Positions 1 through 7,951 of a stretch of 64,000 nucleotides of DNA are shown here, one piece after another. The stretch is from NCBI RefSeq assembly GCF_000372745.1, contig NZ_KB889695.1, forward strand, positions 1 through 64,000, in the 5' to 3' direction. This DNA is from Embleya scabrispora DSM 41855. Lineage in GTDB: Bacteria; Actinomycetota; Actinomycetes; Streptomycetales; Streptomycetaceae. Below the pieces are notes generated by a model that was not told where the DNA came from, did no database searches, and worked only from the letters and a program-made list of their open reading frames with translations. Numbering within the stretch: position 1 is the first letter of the stretch; every line of letters starts with the position of its first letter. The translations under genes and the position numbers were made by a program.

Positions 1-338
1 CGGAGAAGTCCCCACGCGAGTGGGGGTGAGCCGGACGAGAGCGTCCGGGGCAACGACACGGTGATGAAGTCCCCACGCGAGTGGGGGTGAGCCGGCCACA
101 TACACCGACGGACCCACCCGAACCCTGAAGTCCCCTCGCGAGTGGGGGTGAGCCTCGGGGTTCGACGCTTACGTGGGCAGCCAGACCGAAGTCCCCACGC
201 GAGTGGGGGTGAGCCGATTTCGCCGTCCGTCATGCGCGCGGTCCCGGCGAAGTCCCCACGCGAGTGGGGGTGAGCCGGGTCAATCCCCTGGCCCATCTCG
301 CGCGGCTACGAAGTCCCCACGCGAGTGGGGGTGAGCCG
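1..338 (+). CRISPR. CRISPR array A (right-hand part; starts before the window)
   Basis: Six 29-nt repeats at 5-33, 66-94, 127-155, 188-216, 249-277 and 310-338 are separated by five unique 32-nt spacers, an exact 61-nt period. The repeat core is CCCCACGCGAGTGGGGGTGA, preceded by GAAGT and followed by GCCG. The 29/32 geometry, the GC-rich hairpin and the GTGAGCCG end match type I-E repeats of actinomycetes and put the crRNA sense on the + strand. The repeat at 127 carries two changes. The leader would lie left of the window. The array ends abruptly at 338, directly against the coding tail of a RiPP precursor. Confidence 0.97.
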
Positions 339-476
339 GCGGACCATGACCTTGGGCCGCTTAAGCACGGCACCAACAGGCACACGGGGACTGCCAGCAT
401 GTCCGGCGGCGGCGACGGCAGCGGCCCCCAGCAGCAGTCCCAGGACGACACCGTCACCGACCACGTGCCGGACTAG
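339..476 (+). pseudogene. tgmA: 5'-truncated grasp-modified RiPP precursor (TgmA tail)
   Basis: Translation from 339 gives ADHDLGPLKHGTNRHTGTAS, continuing SMSGGGDGSGPQQQSQDDTV and ending TDHVPD. The KHGT...TGTASMSGGGDG...Q..DD pattern is the C-terminal (core) half expected of the putative ATP-grasp-modified RiPP precursor family found in front of TgmB in actinomycetes. The usual N-terminal leader half is missing. Immediately upstream, in the same frame, is the last CRISPR repeat (310-338), so the gene was cut by the array or by a recombination that brought the array here. It stops 8 bp before tgmB, the normal operon position. A fortuitous GTG inside the repeats could still start an in-frame chimera. 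Identification rests on recalled family motifs and position. Confidence 0.7.
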
Positions 477-484
477 GGAACCCG

Positions 485-1435
485 ATGACCGGAAACCCCG
501 TGGTGGTCGTGACCGGCAGGGACGACACGACTGCGGACTGGGTGGTCGAGGAACTGCACGACCGGCACGTGCCGGTCGTGCGGCTCGACCCCGCAGACAT
601 CGGCGAGTCCCTGATCATGGACGCGCGCATCGGCGGCGGGTCGACCACGTGGCGGGGACGGATCACGACGCCCTCCCGCGTCCTCGACCTCGCCGGGGCT
701 CGCTCCCTCTACTACCGACGCCCCTCCCCCTACAGCGTGACCTACATGCATCTCGATCCCCCCGACGCCCTGTTCGCCGAGAACGAGGCCCGCTACGGTC
801 TCGGTGGGGTCTTGTCCGCACTGCCGGGCTGCCTCTACGTCAACCACTCGGCGCGGATTTCCCGCGCGGAAATGAAGCCGGAGCAGTTGCAGACGGCCGC
901 CCGGTTGGGTTTCGACATCCCCGCGACGATCGTCACCAACGATCTCGCGGCGGCAAGGGAATTCGCCGCCGGACACGGATCGATCGTCTACAAGCCCTTG
1001 CGCTCCCCGCGCATCCACGCCGGTCAGGCCCGCACCATCTGGGCGCAGGAGATCGACCCGAACGCGCTGGACGAATCCCTCGTTGCCATGCCGCACGTGC
1101 TCCAGGAACGTGTCGACAAGGTCGCCGACCTGCGCGTGACAATGATCGGCAATCGAGCGTTCGGCGTGCGCGTCGACTGCGACCTGCTCGACTGGCGATG
1201 CGCGAACGGCACGCGGGCCGAATACACCCCGATCCCGGTGCCGGACGACCTCGCCGGTCGAATGCGCGCCTATCTCGACGCCTACCGACTCGTGTTCGGC
1301 TGCTTTGACTTCGCCCTGACCGCGTCGTCGGGCCCGGTGTTCTTCGAATGCAACGCGAACGGCCAGTGGGCCTGGCTCCCCGGAGCGGACGCGATGGCCG
1401 CCGCGTTCGCGGACGTACTCCAGAAAGGACTGTGA
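485..1435 (+). CDS. tgmB: ATP-grasp ribosomal peptide maturase TgmB
   Basis: This 316-aa protein fits the TgmB family: ATP-grasp ligases that act on the TgmA precursor and in characterised relatives make ester or amide crosslinks (graspetides). The N-terminus VVVVTGRDDTTADWVVEEL is the pre-ATP-grasp Rossmann-like part. YYRRPSPY near residue 80 is typical of the family. The ATP-binding lysine region is SIVYKPLRSPR (about residues 164-174), and the Mg-binding end is FDFALT...VFFECNANGQW (about 275-300). It overlaps the methyltransferase start by GTGA, showing translational coupling. The precursor just upstream has lost its 5' half, so this enzyme may have no proper substrate here unless one is supplied in trans. 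Confidence 0.85.
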   Translation: MTGNPVVVVTGRDDTTADWVVEELHDRHVPVVRLDPADIGESLIMDARIGGGSTTWRGRITTPSRVLDLAGARSLYYRRPSPYSVTYMHLDPPDALFAENEARYGLGGVLSALPGCLYVNHSARISRAEMKPEQLQTAARLGFDIPATIVTNDLAAAREFAAGHGSIVYKPLRSPRIHAGQARTIWAQEIDPNALDESLVAMPHVLQERVDKVADLRVTMIGNRAFGVRVDCDLLDWRCANGTRAEYTPIPVPDDLAGRMRAYLDAYRLVFGCFDFALTASSGPVFFECNANGQWAWLPGADAMAAAFADVLQKGL

Positions 1436-2652
1436 CCGTGAAGACCAGCACCGACCCCGAGGAGACACGCGCTGTGCGTGCGCGCCTCGCCGACGAGTTG
1501 GAGGCGGCCGGAGAACTCACCGACCCCGCGTGGCGCACCGCCGTGGAGAAGGTTCCTCGCGAGGCGTTCGTTCCCGGGTTCTACCGCAGCGCCGGCTTCG
1601 TCGACGGCGCGACCCGGTGGGAGCCGGTCACTGCAGCGTCCGACCCTGCGGCGTGGCTGGACGCCGTCTACAGCGACACGACCCTCATTACCCAACTCGA
1701 CGGGAAGGCAACCGATTGGGCGGATCCCAAGCCGCGCGTCGGTGGGCACTTCACGTCCTCCTCGACTTTGCCGTCCCTGGTCGTGCGCATGTGGGAGGAC
1801 GCGGACATCCACGACGGACACTCGCTCCTGGAGGTCGGCACGGGCACTGGGTACTCCACCGCTCTGGCCTGTGAGCGACTGGGTTCCGACCTGGTGACCT
1901 CGGTCGACGTGGACGGCTCGGTGCTGGATCGAGCCGTCGACGCGCTGAACCGGCTCGGATACATGCCGTGGGTGGCCACCGCCGACGGGCTCCAGGGATA
2001 TTGGCCGGGAGCGCCCTACGATCGCATCGTCGCCGCCTGCTCGGTGCGGTGCATCCCCGATACCTGGCTGCGGCAGACCACACCCGGCGGCAGGATCCTG
2101 ACGACCCTCGGCGGTTGGGGCGACGGCTACGCCCGCGTCCTGCTGACCGTCGACGGCGATCGCGCACACGGGCACCTCCTCCCGGGCACCGTGTCGTTCA
2201 TGCCCGCCCGCCGCGATGCCACCCCCGCGCCGGGCAACCCCTATCACTGGGCAATGACCGCCAAGGAGGACGAGGACACGACCACCCGCGACACGATCCT
2301 GTCCCCCGTCTTCTATCGCGAAGCCACGGTGTCGGCGTTCCACGCCCGGTTCGTGGCACAACTCGCCGCCCCGACCGCGCAGATGGTCGACCCGGCGGGC
2401 TATCCCGAGGGGAGCGTGTTCCTGGTGGACACGGCAAGCGGGTCGTCGGCCGCGATCGGCCCGGACGGCGACGGCTGGACGGTCACGCAGTCCGGACCCG
2501 ATCGCCTGTGGGATCGGATCGAGGATGCGGTGATGAAGTGGCGGGCAGCCGGCTCGTTCGCCATGACCGAGTTCGAGATGACGGTGCACGCAGACGAGCA
2601 GCTCATCCGGCATGCCGCGACGGGATTGAGATTCGTACTGCCGCACCTGTAG
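1432..2652 (+). CDS. tgmC: PCMT-like methyltransferase of grasp-peptide system, TgmC
   Basis: This is a protein-L-isoaspartate O-methyltransferase-like enzyme of about 406 aa, the standard partner of TgmB. In related graspetide systems such enzymes methylate an aspartate of the modified peptide. The SAM-binding motif LLEVGTGTGYSTALA is near residues 130-145, and the N-terminus has the family's WRTAVEKVPREAFVPGFY. GTG at 1432 overlaps the tgmB stop. A second GTG at 1438 has better spacing from the AGAAAGGA ribosome-binding site, so the start is uncertain by two codons. The C-terminal half (from about residue 270) follows this family rather than plain PCMT. The gene ends 87 bp before CRISPR array B. 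Confidence 0.83.
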   Translation: MTVKTSTDPEETRAVRARLADELEAAGELTDPAWRTAVEKVPREAFVPGFYRSAGFVDGATRWEPVTAASDPAAWLDAVYSDTTLITQLDGKATDWADPKPRVGGHFTSSSTLPSLVVRMWEDADIHDGHSLLEVGTGTGYSTALACERLGSDLVTSVDVDGSVLDRAVDALNRLGYMPWVATADGLQGYWPGAPYDRIVAACSVRCIPDTWLRQTTPGGRILTTLGGWGDGYARVLLTVDGDRAHGHLLPGTVSFMPARRDATPAPGNPYHWAMTAKEDEDTTTRDTILSPVFYREATVSAFHARFVAQLAAPTAQMVDPAGYPEGSVFLVDTASGSSAAIGPDGDGWTVTQSGPDRLWDRIEDAVMKWRAAGSFAMTEFEMTVHADEQLIRHAATGLRFVLPHL

Positions 2653-2715
2653 CAACCACTGACCTTCACCCGTGAGTGCGATGCGCAAGGACACCCGTCC
2701 TGCGAAGCTGGGCCC

Positions 2716-2739
2716 ATGAGCAGCCTCTTCCACTACACG
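2716..2739 (+). pseudogene. possible 5' end of a gene cut off by CRISPR array B
   Basis: ATG at 2716 begins the codons MSSLFHYT, and the next base starts the first repeat of array B (2740). An N-terminal LFHYT is typical of DUF2971-like and related 'LYHYT' proteins, which go on to GLxxIL. Here the frame runs instead through repeat and spacer to a stop after about 36 codons. No convincing ribosome-binding site is visible. This is a hint only, but it mirrors the truncated gene at the end of array A. Confidence 0.3.
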
Positions 2740-3282
2740 GAAGTCCCCACGCGAGTGGGGGTGAGCCGCTCTACAACCTCGCGACCTTCGTCGCCCGCGC
2801 GGAAGTCCCCACGCGAGTGGGGGTGAGCCGGCGGACTTGGACTTGAGGACGAGCTTCACGCCGAAGTCCCCACGCGAGTGGGGGTGAGCTGGCGGGCTGC
2901 GAGTCGGCCATTCTGTGGGGCGAGAAGTCCCTATGCGAGTGGGGGTGAGCCGGTCGCGGCCATCGCGCTGGTGTGGGCGGTCCTGAAGTCCCCACGCGAG
3001 TGGGGGTGAGCCGCGCTCGACCTGAGCGCGGGTTTCCGCGTTGCGGAAGTCCCCACGCGAGTGGGGGTGAGCTGGCGTGGAACGACGCGATCACGGACCC
3101 GCCGTAGAAGTCCCCACGCGAGTGGGTGAGCCGTGGTGTTCGGCGTACACGTCCACGTTCTTCGCGAAGTCCCCACGCGCGTAGGGGTGAGCCGTACAGC
3201 CACGCCACCCGCATGACCACCGGCAGTAAGTCCCCACGCCAGTGGGGGTGAGTCGACGGAGTCCCCACACGGGTGGGTGGAC
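2740..3282 (+). CRISPR. CRISPR array B (no leader, decaying right end)
   Basis: Repeats of the same family as array A start at 2740, 2802, 2863, 2924, 2985, 3046, 3107, 3166 and 3227. A strongly degenerate tenth copy at about 3256 abuts the ninth with no spacer. The first spacer is 33 nt and the others 32 nt. The repeat at 3107 has lost two G (27 nt); those at 2924, 3166 and 3227 carry substitutions. Decay towards the right marks the leader-distal (trailer) end, consistent with + strand transcription. The 87 bp upstream lack the leader seen before arrays C and D. The array may therefore be a displaced continuation of array A. Confidence 0.96.
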
Positions 3283-3860
3283 CGCGCTGGGAGGGGAGGC
3301 CTCGTGGTGTCGGTCGAGCCTTCCGCGTGGGCGTCGAGGGTTGTGGTGCTTCGGGTGGTTCGGGGTGTGGTCGTCGTGTGTCGGATTTGCTTCCGTGGGT
3401 TGATTTCGGCATTCAATGTGGTATCGGGGCATTGTTTCGTGTCGGTCGGCTCGCGCATATCGGACTGTTTCTTCGAGGGCGTCTCGTGGGGTTTGTGACT
3501 TTGGTTCTCCGTCGATAATTTGCCCGGATCCATGATCGTTGTTCCGGGTGGGCCTTCGGCGGTGTGGGGCAGGGCGGGCGTGGGTGGGGCTCGCCGCCTG
3601 TGTGGTGTGCCCTTGGGGGCGTTCGTGTCCGGTGGGAGTGCGGGGGTTTCGGGGGTTCATGGGGATGAGGGCCCTTTGAGGGCTTTTTCTTCGTCCCTGT
3701 CACAACCCGTTCCGCACGGGCACCTACCGAGTGTGCGGATTGCGCCACAGAACAATCGCGTCCGCATGGCTGAAACAGTATGTTGGCTTGTCCGATGGGG
3801 GAATTCTTTATGCCCATTCGGTCGCCGATGTTGTGTATCGGGATATAGGGGGAGTCTGCG
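3283..3860. other. intergenic region between CRISPR B and Tad operon
   Basis: No convincing gene is seen in these 578 bp. The open frames here lack the strong third-position G/C bias of the neighbours. The stretch is relatively T-rich, contains an intrinsic terminator at 3671-3691, and ends with A/T-richer DNA (about 3760-3850) that should hold the promoter of the Tad operon. Confidence 0.6.
3671..3691 (+). terminator. intrinsic terminator
   Basis: GCCCT-TTG-AGGGC forms a 5-bp GC stem with a 3-nt loop (3671-3683), followed by TTTTTCTT. It would end rightward transcripts coming from CRISPR array B before the Tad operon. Confidence 0.55.
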
Positions 3861-4562
3861 TTGAAATCCGCGACGGCGCGTCGGGCTCGGGATGCGGGGG
3901 ACCAGGCCGCGCCGGGGGTTTCGCTGGTGACGCCGCCCAAAGGGCTTGGGCAGCGGCGGCGGCGGCCCGGGGTGATGGCGCTGGCGGTGGCGCTGGTCGC
4001 GGTCGGTGGAGTCGGCGGGGCGGCGTTGTTCACCGCGAAGGACAAGCGGGTCGAGGTGCTGGCCGTGGCGCGGACCGTGCCCTACGGCGCGGTGGTCGCC
4101 GACGCCGACGTGCGGACCGTGATGGTGTCGGTCGGTGGTGGGGTGCAGACGGTCTCGGCCAAGGACAAGCGGGCGGTGGTGGGCAAGCGCGCCGCGGTGG
4201 AGTTGCGGCCGGACACGCTGATCGCGCGCGGGCAGGTCACCGACGCCCTGGTGTTGCAGCCGGACGAGATCCTGGTGGGGATGGCCCTGACTCCGGGGCA
4301 GTTGCCGACCACGCCGTTGCAGCCGGGGCGCAAGGTCTTGGTGGTGTCGACGCCGGGCAAGGTGTCGGACGCGGCCAAGGGGCAGACGCTGGTGTCGCCC
4401 GCGACCGTCGCCGCCACGGTGTTCGCCGTCGGTACGCCCGACCAGTCCGGGCGCGTGGTGGTCGACGTCGCCGTGCCCAAGGGCGACGCCGCGACGGTCG
4501 CCGCGCGCGCCTCGACCGAGCTCGTCGCGCTGGTGGTCCTGCAGCCGGGGGCCAGGCCGTGA
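3861..4562 (+). CDS. SAF-domain protein (CpaB/RcpC-like) of Tad pilus
   Basis: This 233-aa protein has a basic cytoplasmic N-terminus, one TM segment (about residues 38-58, VMALAVALVAVGGVGGAALF) and a periplasmic/cell-wall SAF domain (about 68-130, from VLAVARTVPYGAVV to LIARGQV). This is the layout of CpaB/RcpC pilus-assembly proteins. The TTG start at 3861 is preceded by AGGGGGAG at a normal distance; no better ATG/GTG exists. It is the first gene of the Tad operon, and its stop overlaps the TadZ start (GTGA). Actinomycete Tad loci use such SAF proteins where Gram-negatives have RcpC/CpaB with a secretin; no secretin is expected or seen. Confidence 0.8.
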   Translation: MKSATARRARDAGDQAAPGVSLVTPPKGLGQRRRRPGVMALAVALVAVGGVGGAALFTAKDKRVEVLAVARTVPYGAVVADADVRTVMVSVGGGVQTVSAKDKRAVVGKRAAVELRPDTLIARGQVTDALVLQPDEILVGMALTPGQLPTTPLQPGRKVLVVSTPGKVSDAAKGQTLVSPATVAATVFAVGTPDQSGRVVVDVAVPKGDAATVAARASTELVALVVLQPGARP

Positions 4563-5413
4563 CGGTGGTGGCCGTGGTCGGGGGAGTGGGCGCGCCCGGT
4601 GCCACCACCACCGCGCTGGGCCTGACCCTGGCGTGGCCGCTGCGCGAGGGCCTGCGGGTGGTGCTGGTGGAGGCCGATCCGGACGGCGGCGCGGTCCTGG
4701 CCGGCGCGCTGCGCGGGCGCGTGTCGGCGCAGTACGGCCTGCACCAGCTCGGACTGGCCCACCGCCAGGGCAAGTTGGACGAGTTCTTCTTCCAGCAGCT
4801 GATCGACCTCACCGGCGGCGAACGCAACCGGCTGCTCCTGCCGGGCCTCGCCGACTTCGCCCAGGCGGCCTCGCTCGCGCACACCTGGGAGCCGCTGGCG
4901 CGTTTGCTCGCCTGGCTCGAGGGCCCGGACATCCCGCACGACGTGGTGGTGGACCTGGGCCGCTCGGGCACGTTGGGCTCCTCCGCCGTCCTGGCCCGCA
5001 AGGCCGACGTGGTTCTGGTGGTCGCGCGCGGGACGCTGCGTTCGGCCACCGCCGCCCGGGTTCGCGTCGAGGCGCTGCGCCGGGACCTGGACGCGAACGG
5101 CACCGGCGCGGACGCGATGGGACTGGCCGTCGTGGAGGGCCCGGACTACCCGGCGGGCGAGGTCGCGAAGCTGTTGGGCCTGCCGTTGTTGATGTCGCTG
5201 CCGTGCGACACGCGTACCGCGGAGGCGTTGTCCGACGGTCGCGGCGAGGTGGACAAGCGGGCCATGCGTTCGCGGCTGATGCGCCAGATCGCCTCCGGGG
5301 CGGACGAGATCCTGTCGCAAGCCCGGGCCCGCAAGGTGCGTCTGTGGCTGCCCGGCGGCGGGTCCGAATCGGGCTTCGACTCGGGATCGGGGGAGCAGTC
5401 CCGTGTTGGGTAA
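4559..5413 (+). CDS. TadZ/CpaE-like ParA-superfamily ATPase
   Basis: This 284-aa MinD/ParA-fold protein is expected to place the Tad pilus machine at its site on the membrane. The N-terminal nucleotide loop reads VVGGVGAPGATTTALGL, i.e. the expected lysines of KGGVGKT are replaced, as in atypical TadZ proteins. Later ParA elements remain: VVLVEADPDGG (about 38-48), DVVVDLGRSGTLGSSAVLARKADVVLVV (about 129-157) and the LPCDTRTAEALSDGR switch region. GTG at 4559 overlaps the upstream stop. The gene overlaps tadA by 11 bp. Confidence 0.8.
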   Translation: MTVVAVVGGVGAPGATTTALGLTLAWPLREGLRVVLVEADPDGGAVLAGALRGRVSAQYGLHQLGLAHRQGKLDEFFFQQLIDLTGGERNRLLLPGLADFAQAASLAHTWEPLARLLAWLEGPDIPHDVVVDLGRSGTLGSSAVLARKADVVLVVARGTLRSATAARVRVEALRRDLDANGTGADAMGLAVVEGPDYPAGEVAKLLGLPLLMSLPCDTRTAEALSDGRGEVDKRAMRSRLMRQIASGADEILSQARARKVRLWLPGGGSESGFDSGSGEQSRVG

Positions 5414-7019
5414 CGCCTCGCCCCTGCATCACCGTCCCAGTCCCGACGACACGCCCCAGCCGCCCGCGCCCGCCGCGCCGTCGGCGCCGGCCCAGGCCCC
5501 CGTCCCGTCACCGGCCCCGATCACCGCCGCCGCATGGACGACCGCGCTTCTCACCGGACCCGTCTCGACTCCTCGTGCCGGCCCCGCGACCGCCGCCGGG
5601 AGTGGCACCGCGAACGGCAACGCCGGTGCGGCGGCCATCGGCCCCGCCCTCGGCGCCAATGCCCCTCAATTGGTTCTGGACCTGGCCGCCGTCCGCGTCC
5701 TGCGCGAACGCGCCGCCGAACGCCTCCACGAACAGGACCGCGCCCGCCCGGGTCTGCCCGAGGCGGACCGCGAACAACGCGGACGCGCGCTGATCGCGCA
5801 GGTCGTCGCCGAATGGGCGGACGTGACCGCGCGCGAACGGGGCACCGCCACCACCCCCGTCGAGGACCGCGCCTACACCCGCGCCGTCTTCGACTGGATC
5901 TTCCGCGCCGGGCCGCTGGAGCCCTACCTCAACGACGACGCGGTCGAGAACATCCTGATCAACGGCTACGACACGGTGTGGGTGGACTACGCCGACCGTC
6001 CCCGCCGCAGGGTCGCGCCGCTGACCGCCTCGGACGACGAACTGCGCGAGCTGCTGCGCAATCTCGCCCGTCGCAGCGGCGCGGGCGAGCGCACGCTGTC
6101 CACGTCCTCGCCGTTCCTGGCGCTGCGCCTGCCCGACGGTTCGCGGCTGCAGGCGGTCATCGAGGTCACCCAGCACACCTGCGTGACCATCCGCCGGCAC
6201 CGGGTCAAGACCGTCACCCTCGACGATCTGGTCGCGTGGGGCACCCTCGAACCCGTCCTGGCGCGGTTCCTGGGCGCGTTGATTCGCGCCAAGAAGAACG
6301 TGATCATCTGCGGCACCCAGGGTGTCGGCAAGACCTCCCTCCTGCGCGCGCTGGCCCGTGAGATCCCCGCGAGCGAGCGGGTGGGCACGTTGGAGAGCGA
6401 GTATGAGCTGTTTCTGCACGAACTCGGCCATCTCGAACAGGTGATCGCGTTCGAGGCCCGCGAGGGCAACGGCGAACGCGGCAACGACGGCCGTTCCGCC
6501 GGCGAGATCACCATCGGCGACATGATTCCGCCGGCCCTGCGGATGACGCTCTCCCGGATGATCGTCGGCGAGGTCCGCTCCAGCGAGATCGTTCCGATGT
6601 TGCGGGTGATGACCAACGGCGAGGGCGGCTCGATGTGCACCCTCCACGTCCGCGAACCGCACATGATCTTCGACCGGATCGCCGAACTCTGCCTGGAGTA
6701 CGGCCAACACATGAGCGACCGCCTCGCCTACCGGCTGGCCGCGAACGCCGTCGACTACCTCGTGTTCGTCCGCATGATCGACGAGAGCGGGATCGGCGGA
6801 CGCCGGCACCGTTTCGTTTCGCACGTCCTGCAGATGGCCGGCATGGGGGAGAACGGCCGCCCGGCCACCAACACGGTGTTCGGTCCGCGCGGCGAGGACC
6901 CTCGGGCGGTACCGCTCACCGCGCCCACCGACGCCGCGGCCCTGCGCCGGGCGGGCTTCGACCCGCTGTGGCTCAATGCCGCCCCGCAATGGGCGCCGAT
7001 GCACCTCGTGGGGGGTTGA
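5403..7019 (+). CDS. tadA: TadA/CpaF-type secretion ATPase
   Basis: This 538-aa type II/IV secretion ATPase powers Flp pilus assembly. It starts with a Pro/Ala-rich low-complexity N-terminus of about 90 residues, followed by the NTD with FDWIFRAGPLEPYLNDDAVENILINGYD. The C-terminal motor has Walker A GTQGVGKTS (about 304-312), the Glu-containing ESEYELFLHEL, Walker B-like RMIVGEVRSSEIVPML (about 385-400) and the His-box stretch GGSMCTLHVREP. The GTG start lies inside the end of tadZ. Size and motif order match actinomycete TadA proteins. Confidence 0.9.
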   Translation: MLGNASPLHHRPSPDDTPQPPAPAAPSAPAQAPVPSPAPITAAAWTTALLTGPVSTPRAGPATAAGSGTANGNAGAAAIGPALGANAPQLVLDLAAVRVLRERAAERLHEQDRARPGLPEADREQRGRALIAQVVAEWADVTARERGTATTPVEDRAYTRAVFDWIFRAGPLEPYLNDDAVENILINGYDTVWVDYADRPRRRVAPLTASDDELRELLRNLARRSGAGERTLSTSSPFLALRLPDGSRLQAVIEVTQHTCVTIRRHRVKTVTLDDLVAWGTLEPVLARFLGALIRAKKNVIICGTQGVGKTSLLRALAREIPASERVGTLESEYELFLHELGHLEQVIAFEAREGNGERGNDGRSAGEITIGDMIPPALRMTLSRMIVGEVRSSEIVPMLRVMTNGEGGSMCTLHVREPHMIFDRIAELCLEYGQHMSDRLAYRLAANAVDYLVFVRMIDESGIGGRRHRFVSHVLQMAGMGENGRPATNTVFGPRGEDPRAVPLTAPTDAAALRRAGFDPLWLNAAPQWAPMHLVGG

Positions 7020-7024
7020 CCGAC

Positions 7025-7951
7025 ATGGACGCACAGGCCCTGTGGGCGGGGGTGTGCACGGCGGTGGTCACCGCCGGACTGGTCCTGCTGTGGTGGGGGT
7101 GGCGCGGCACCGAGGGCGAACGCCCTCCGCGGCCCGGTCGTGCCCGCCGGGTACGGGCGCCGCTGTCGCCCGCGGCCGTTCGCGCCCGCAACGTGCGCCG
7201 CGTTGCCGCGGGTGTGGCCGGCGTCGCGGCGTGGCTGCTCACGGGCTGGCTGGTCGCGGTCGCCTTGGTGCCCGTCGCGGTACTGGGGTGGCCCTGGTTG
7301 ATGGCCCCCACCCGTGCCGACTACACCGGCATCGACCGGCTCGACGCCCTCGCCGAGTGGACCAGGCGCCTGGCCGACCTCGTCGAGCTCGGCGCCGGTC
7401 TGGAGAACGCCATCCTCACCTCGCGCGGCACCTGTCCGGCTCCGATCGAGTCGGAGGTCGGCGACCTCGTCTCGCGCCTGCAGGCCCAATGGCGGCCCGC
7501 CGACGCCCTGTATCGCTTCGCCGACGCCTTTCAGGACGCCACCGCCGACAAGATCGCCGCCGCGCTGATCCTGCGTGCCGACGACCGCGGTCCCGGACTG
7601 GCCCTGGCGCTGCGGGACTTCGCCACGACCGTGCGCGAGGAGGTACGCCAGCGTCGCTCGATCGAGGCCGACCGCGCGAGCGCCCGTGCCACGGTCCGCT
7701 GGATCACCTACCTCACCGTCGCGATGGGTGGCCTGATGGCGTTCAACCGCGACTACGCCAAGCCGTACGCCAGTGCCGTCGGTCAGACCTCCCTGGTCGT
7801 GCTGATGGCGTGCTTCACCGGCGTCCTGTTGTGGATGCGGTCGGTGACCGCGTACAAGCCCGCGCCGCGGATCCTGGTCCACGACGACCGCAGCGTCGTC
7901 ACCGTCGTCCCCCCGGCCGACACGGTCGCCGTGCCGGAGGCCGTGCGATGA
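7025..7951 (+). CDS. tadB: TadB-like type II secretion F-domain membrane protein
   Basis: This 308-aa inner-membrane platform protein pairs with TadC. TM segments lie near residues 6-24, 60-95 (two close helices, VAAGVAGVAAWLLTGWLVAV and following) and 220-260. The cytoplasmic T2SSF domain lies between, with LDALAEWTRRLADLVELGAGLENAI and the typical RDFATTVREEVRQRRSIEADRA. It starts 5 bp after tadA, and its stop overlaps the tadC ATG (ATGA). Confidence 0.82.
   Translation: MDAQALWAGVCTAVVTAGLVLLWWGWRGTEGERPPRPGRARRVRAPLSPAAVRARNVRRVAAGVAGVAAWLLTGWLVAVALVPVAVLGWPWLMAPTRADYTGIDRLDALAEWTRRLADLVELGAGLENAILTSRGTCPAPIESEVGDLVSRLQAQWRPADALYRFADAFQDATADKIAAALILRADDRGPGLALALRDFATTVREEVRQRRSIEADRASARATVRWITYLTVAMGGLMAFNRDYAKPYASAVGQTSLVVLMACFTGVLLWMRSVTAYKPAPRILVHDDRSVVTVVPPADTVAVPEAVR

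Noticed and set aside
249-476. Proteins beginning MGVSR or containing PHASGGEP/THSRGD-like repeats in and around the CRISPR arrays
   Set aside because: They are translations of the repeat unit itself; apart from the precursor tail at 339-476 nothing in them looks like real protein.
3520-3864. A 114-codon open frame before the Tad operon
   Set aside because: No third-position bias, no ribosome-binding site, and it crosses the terminator at 3671 and the start of the SAF gene.
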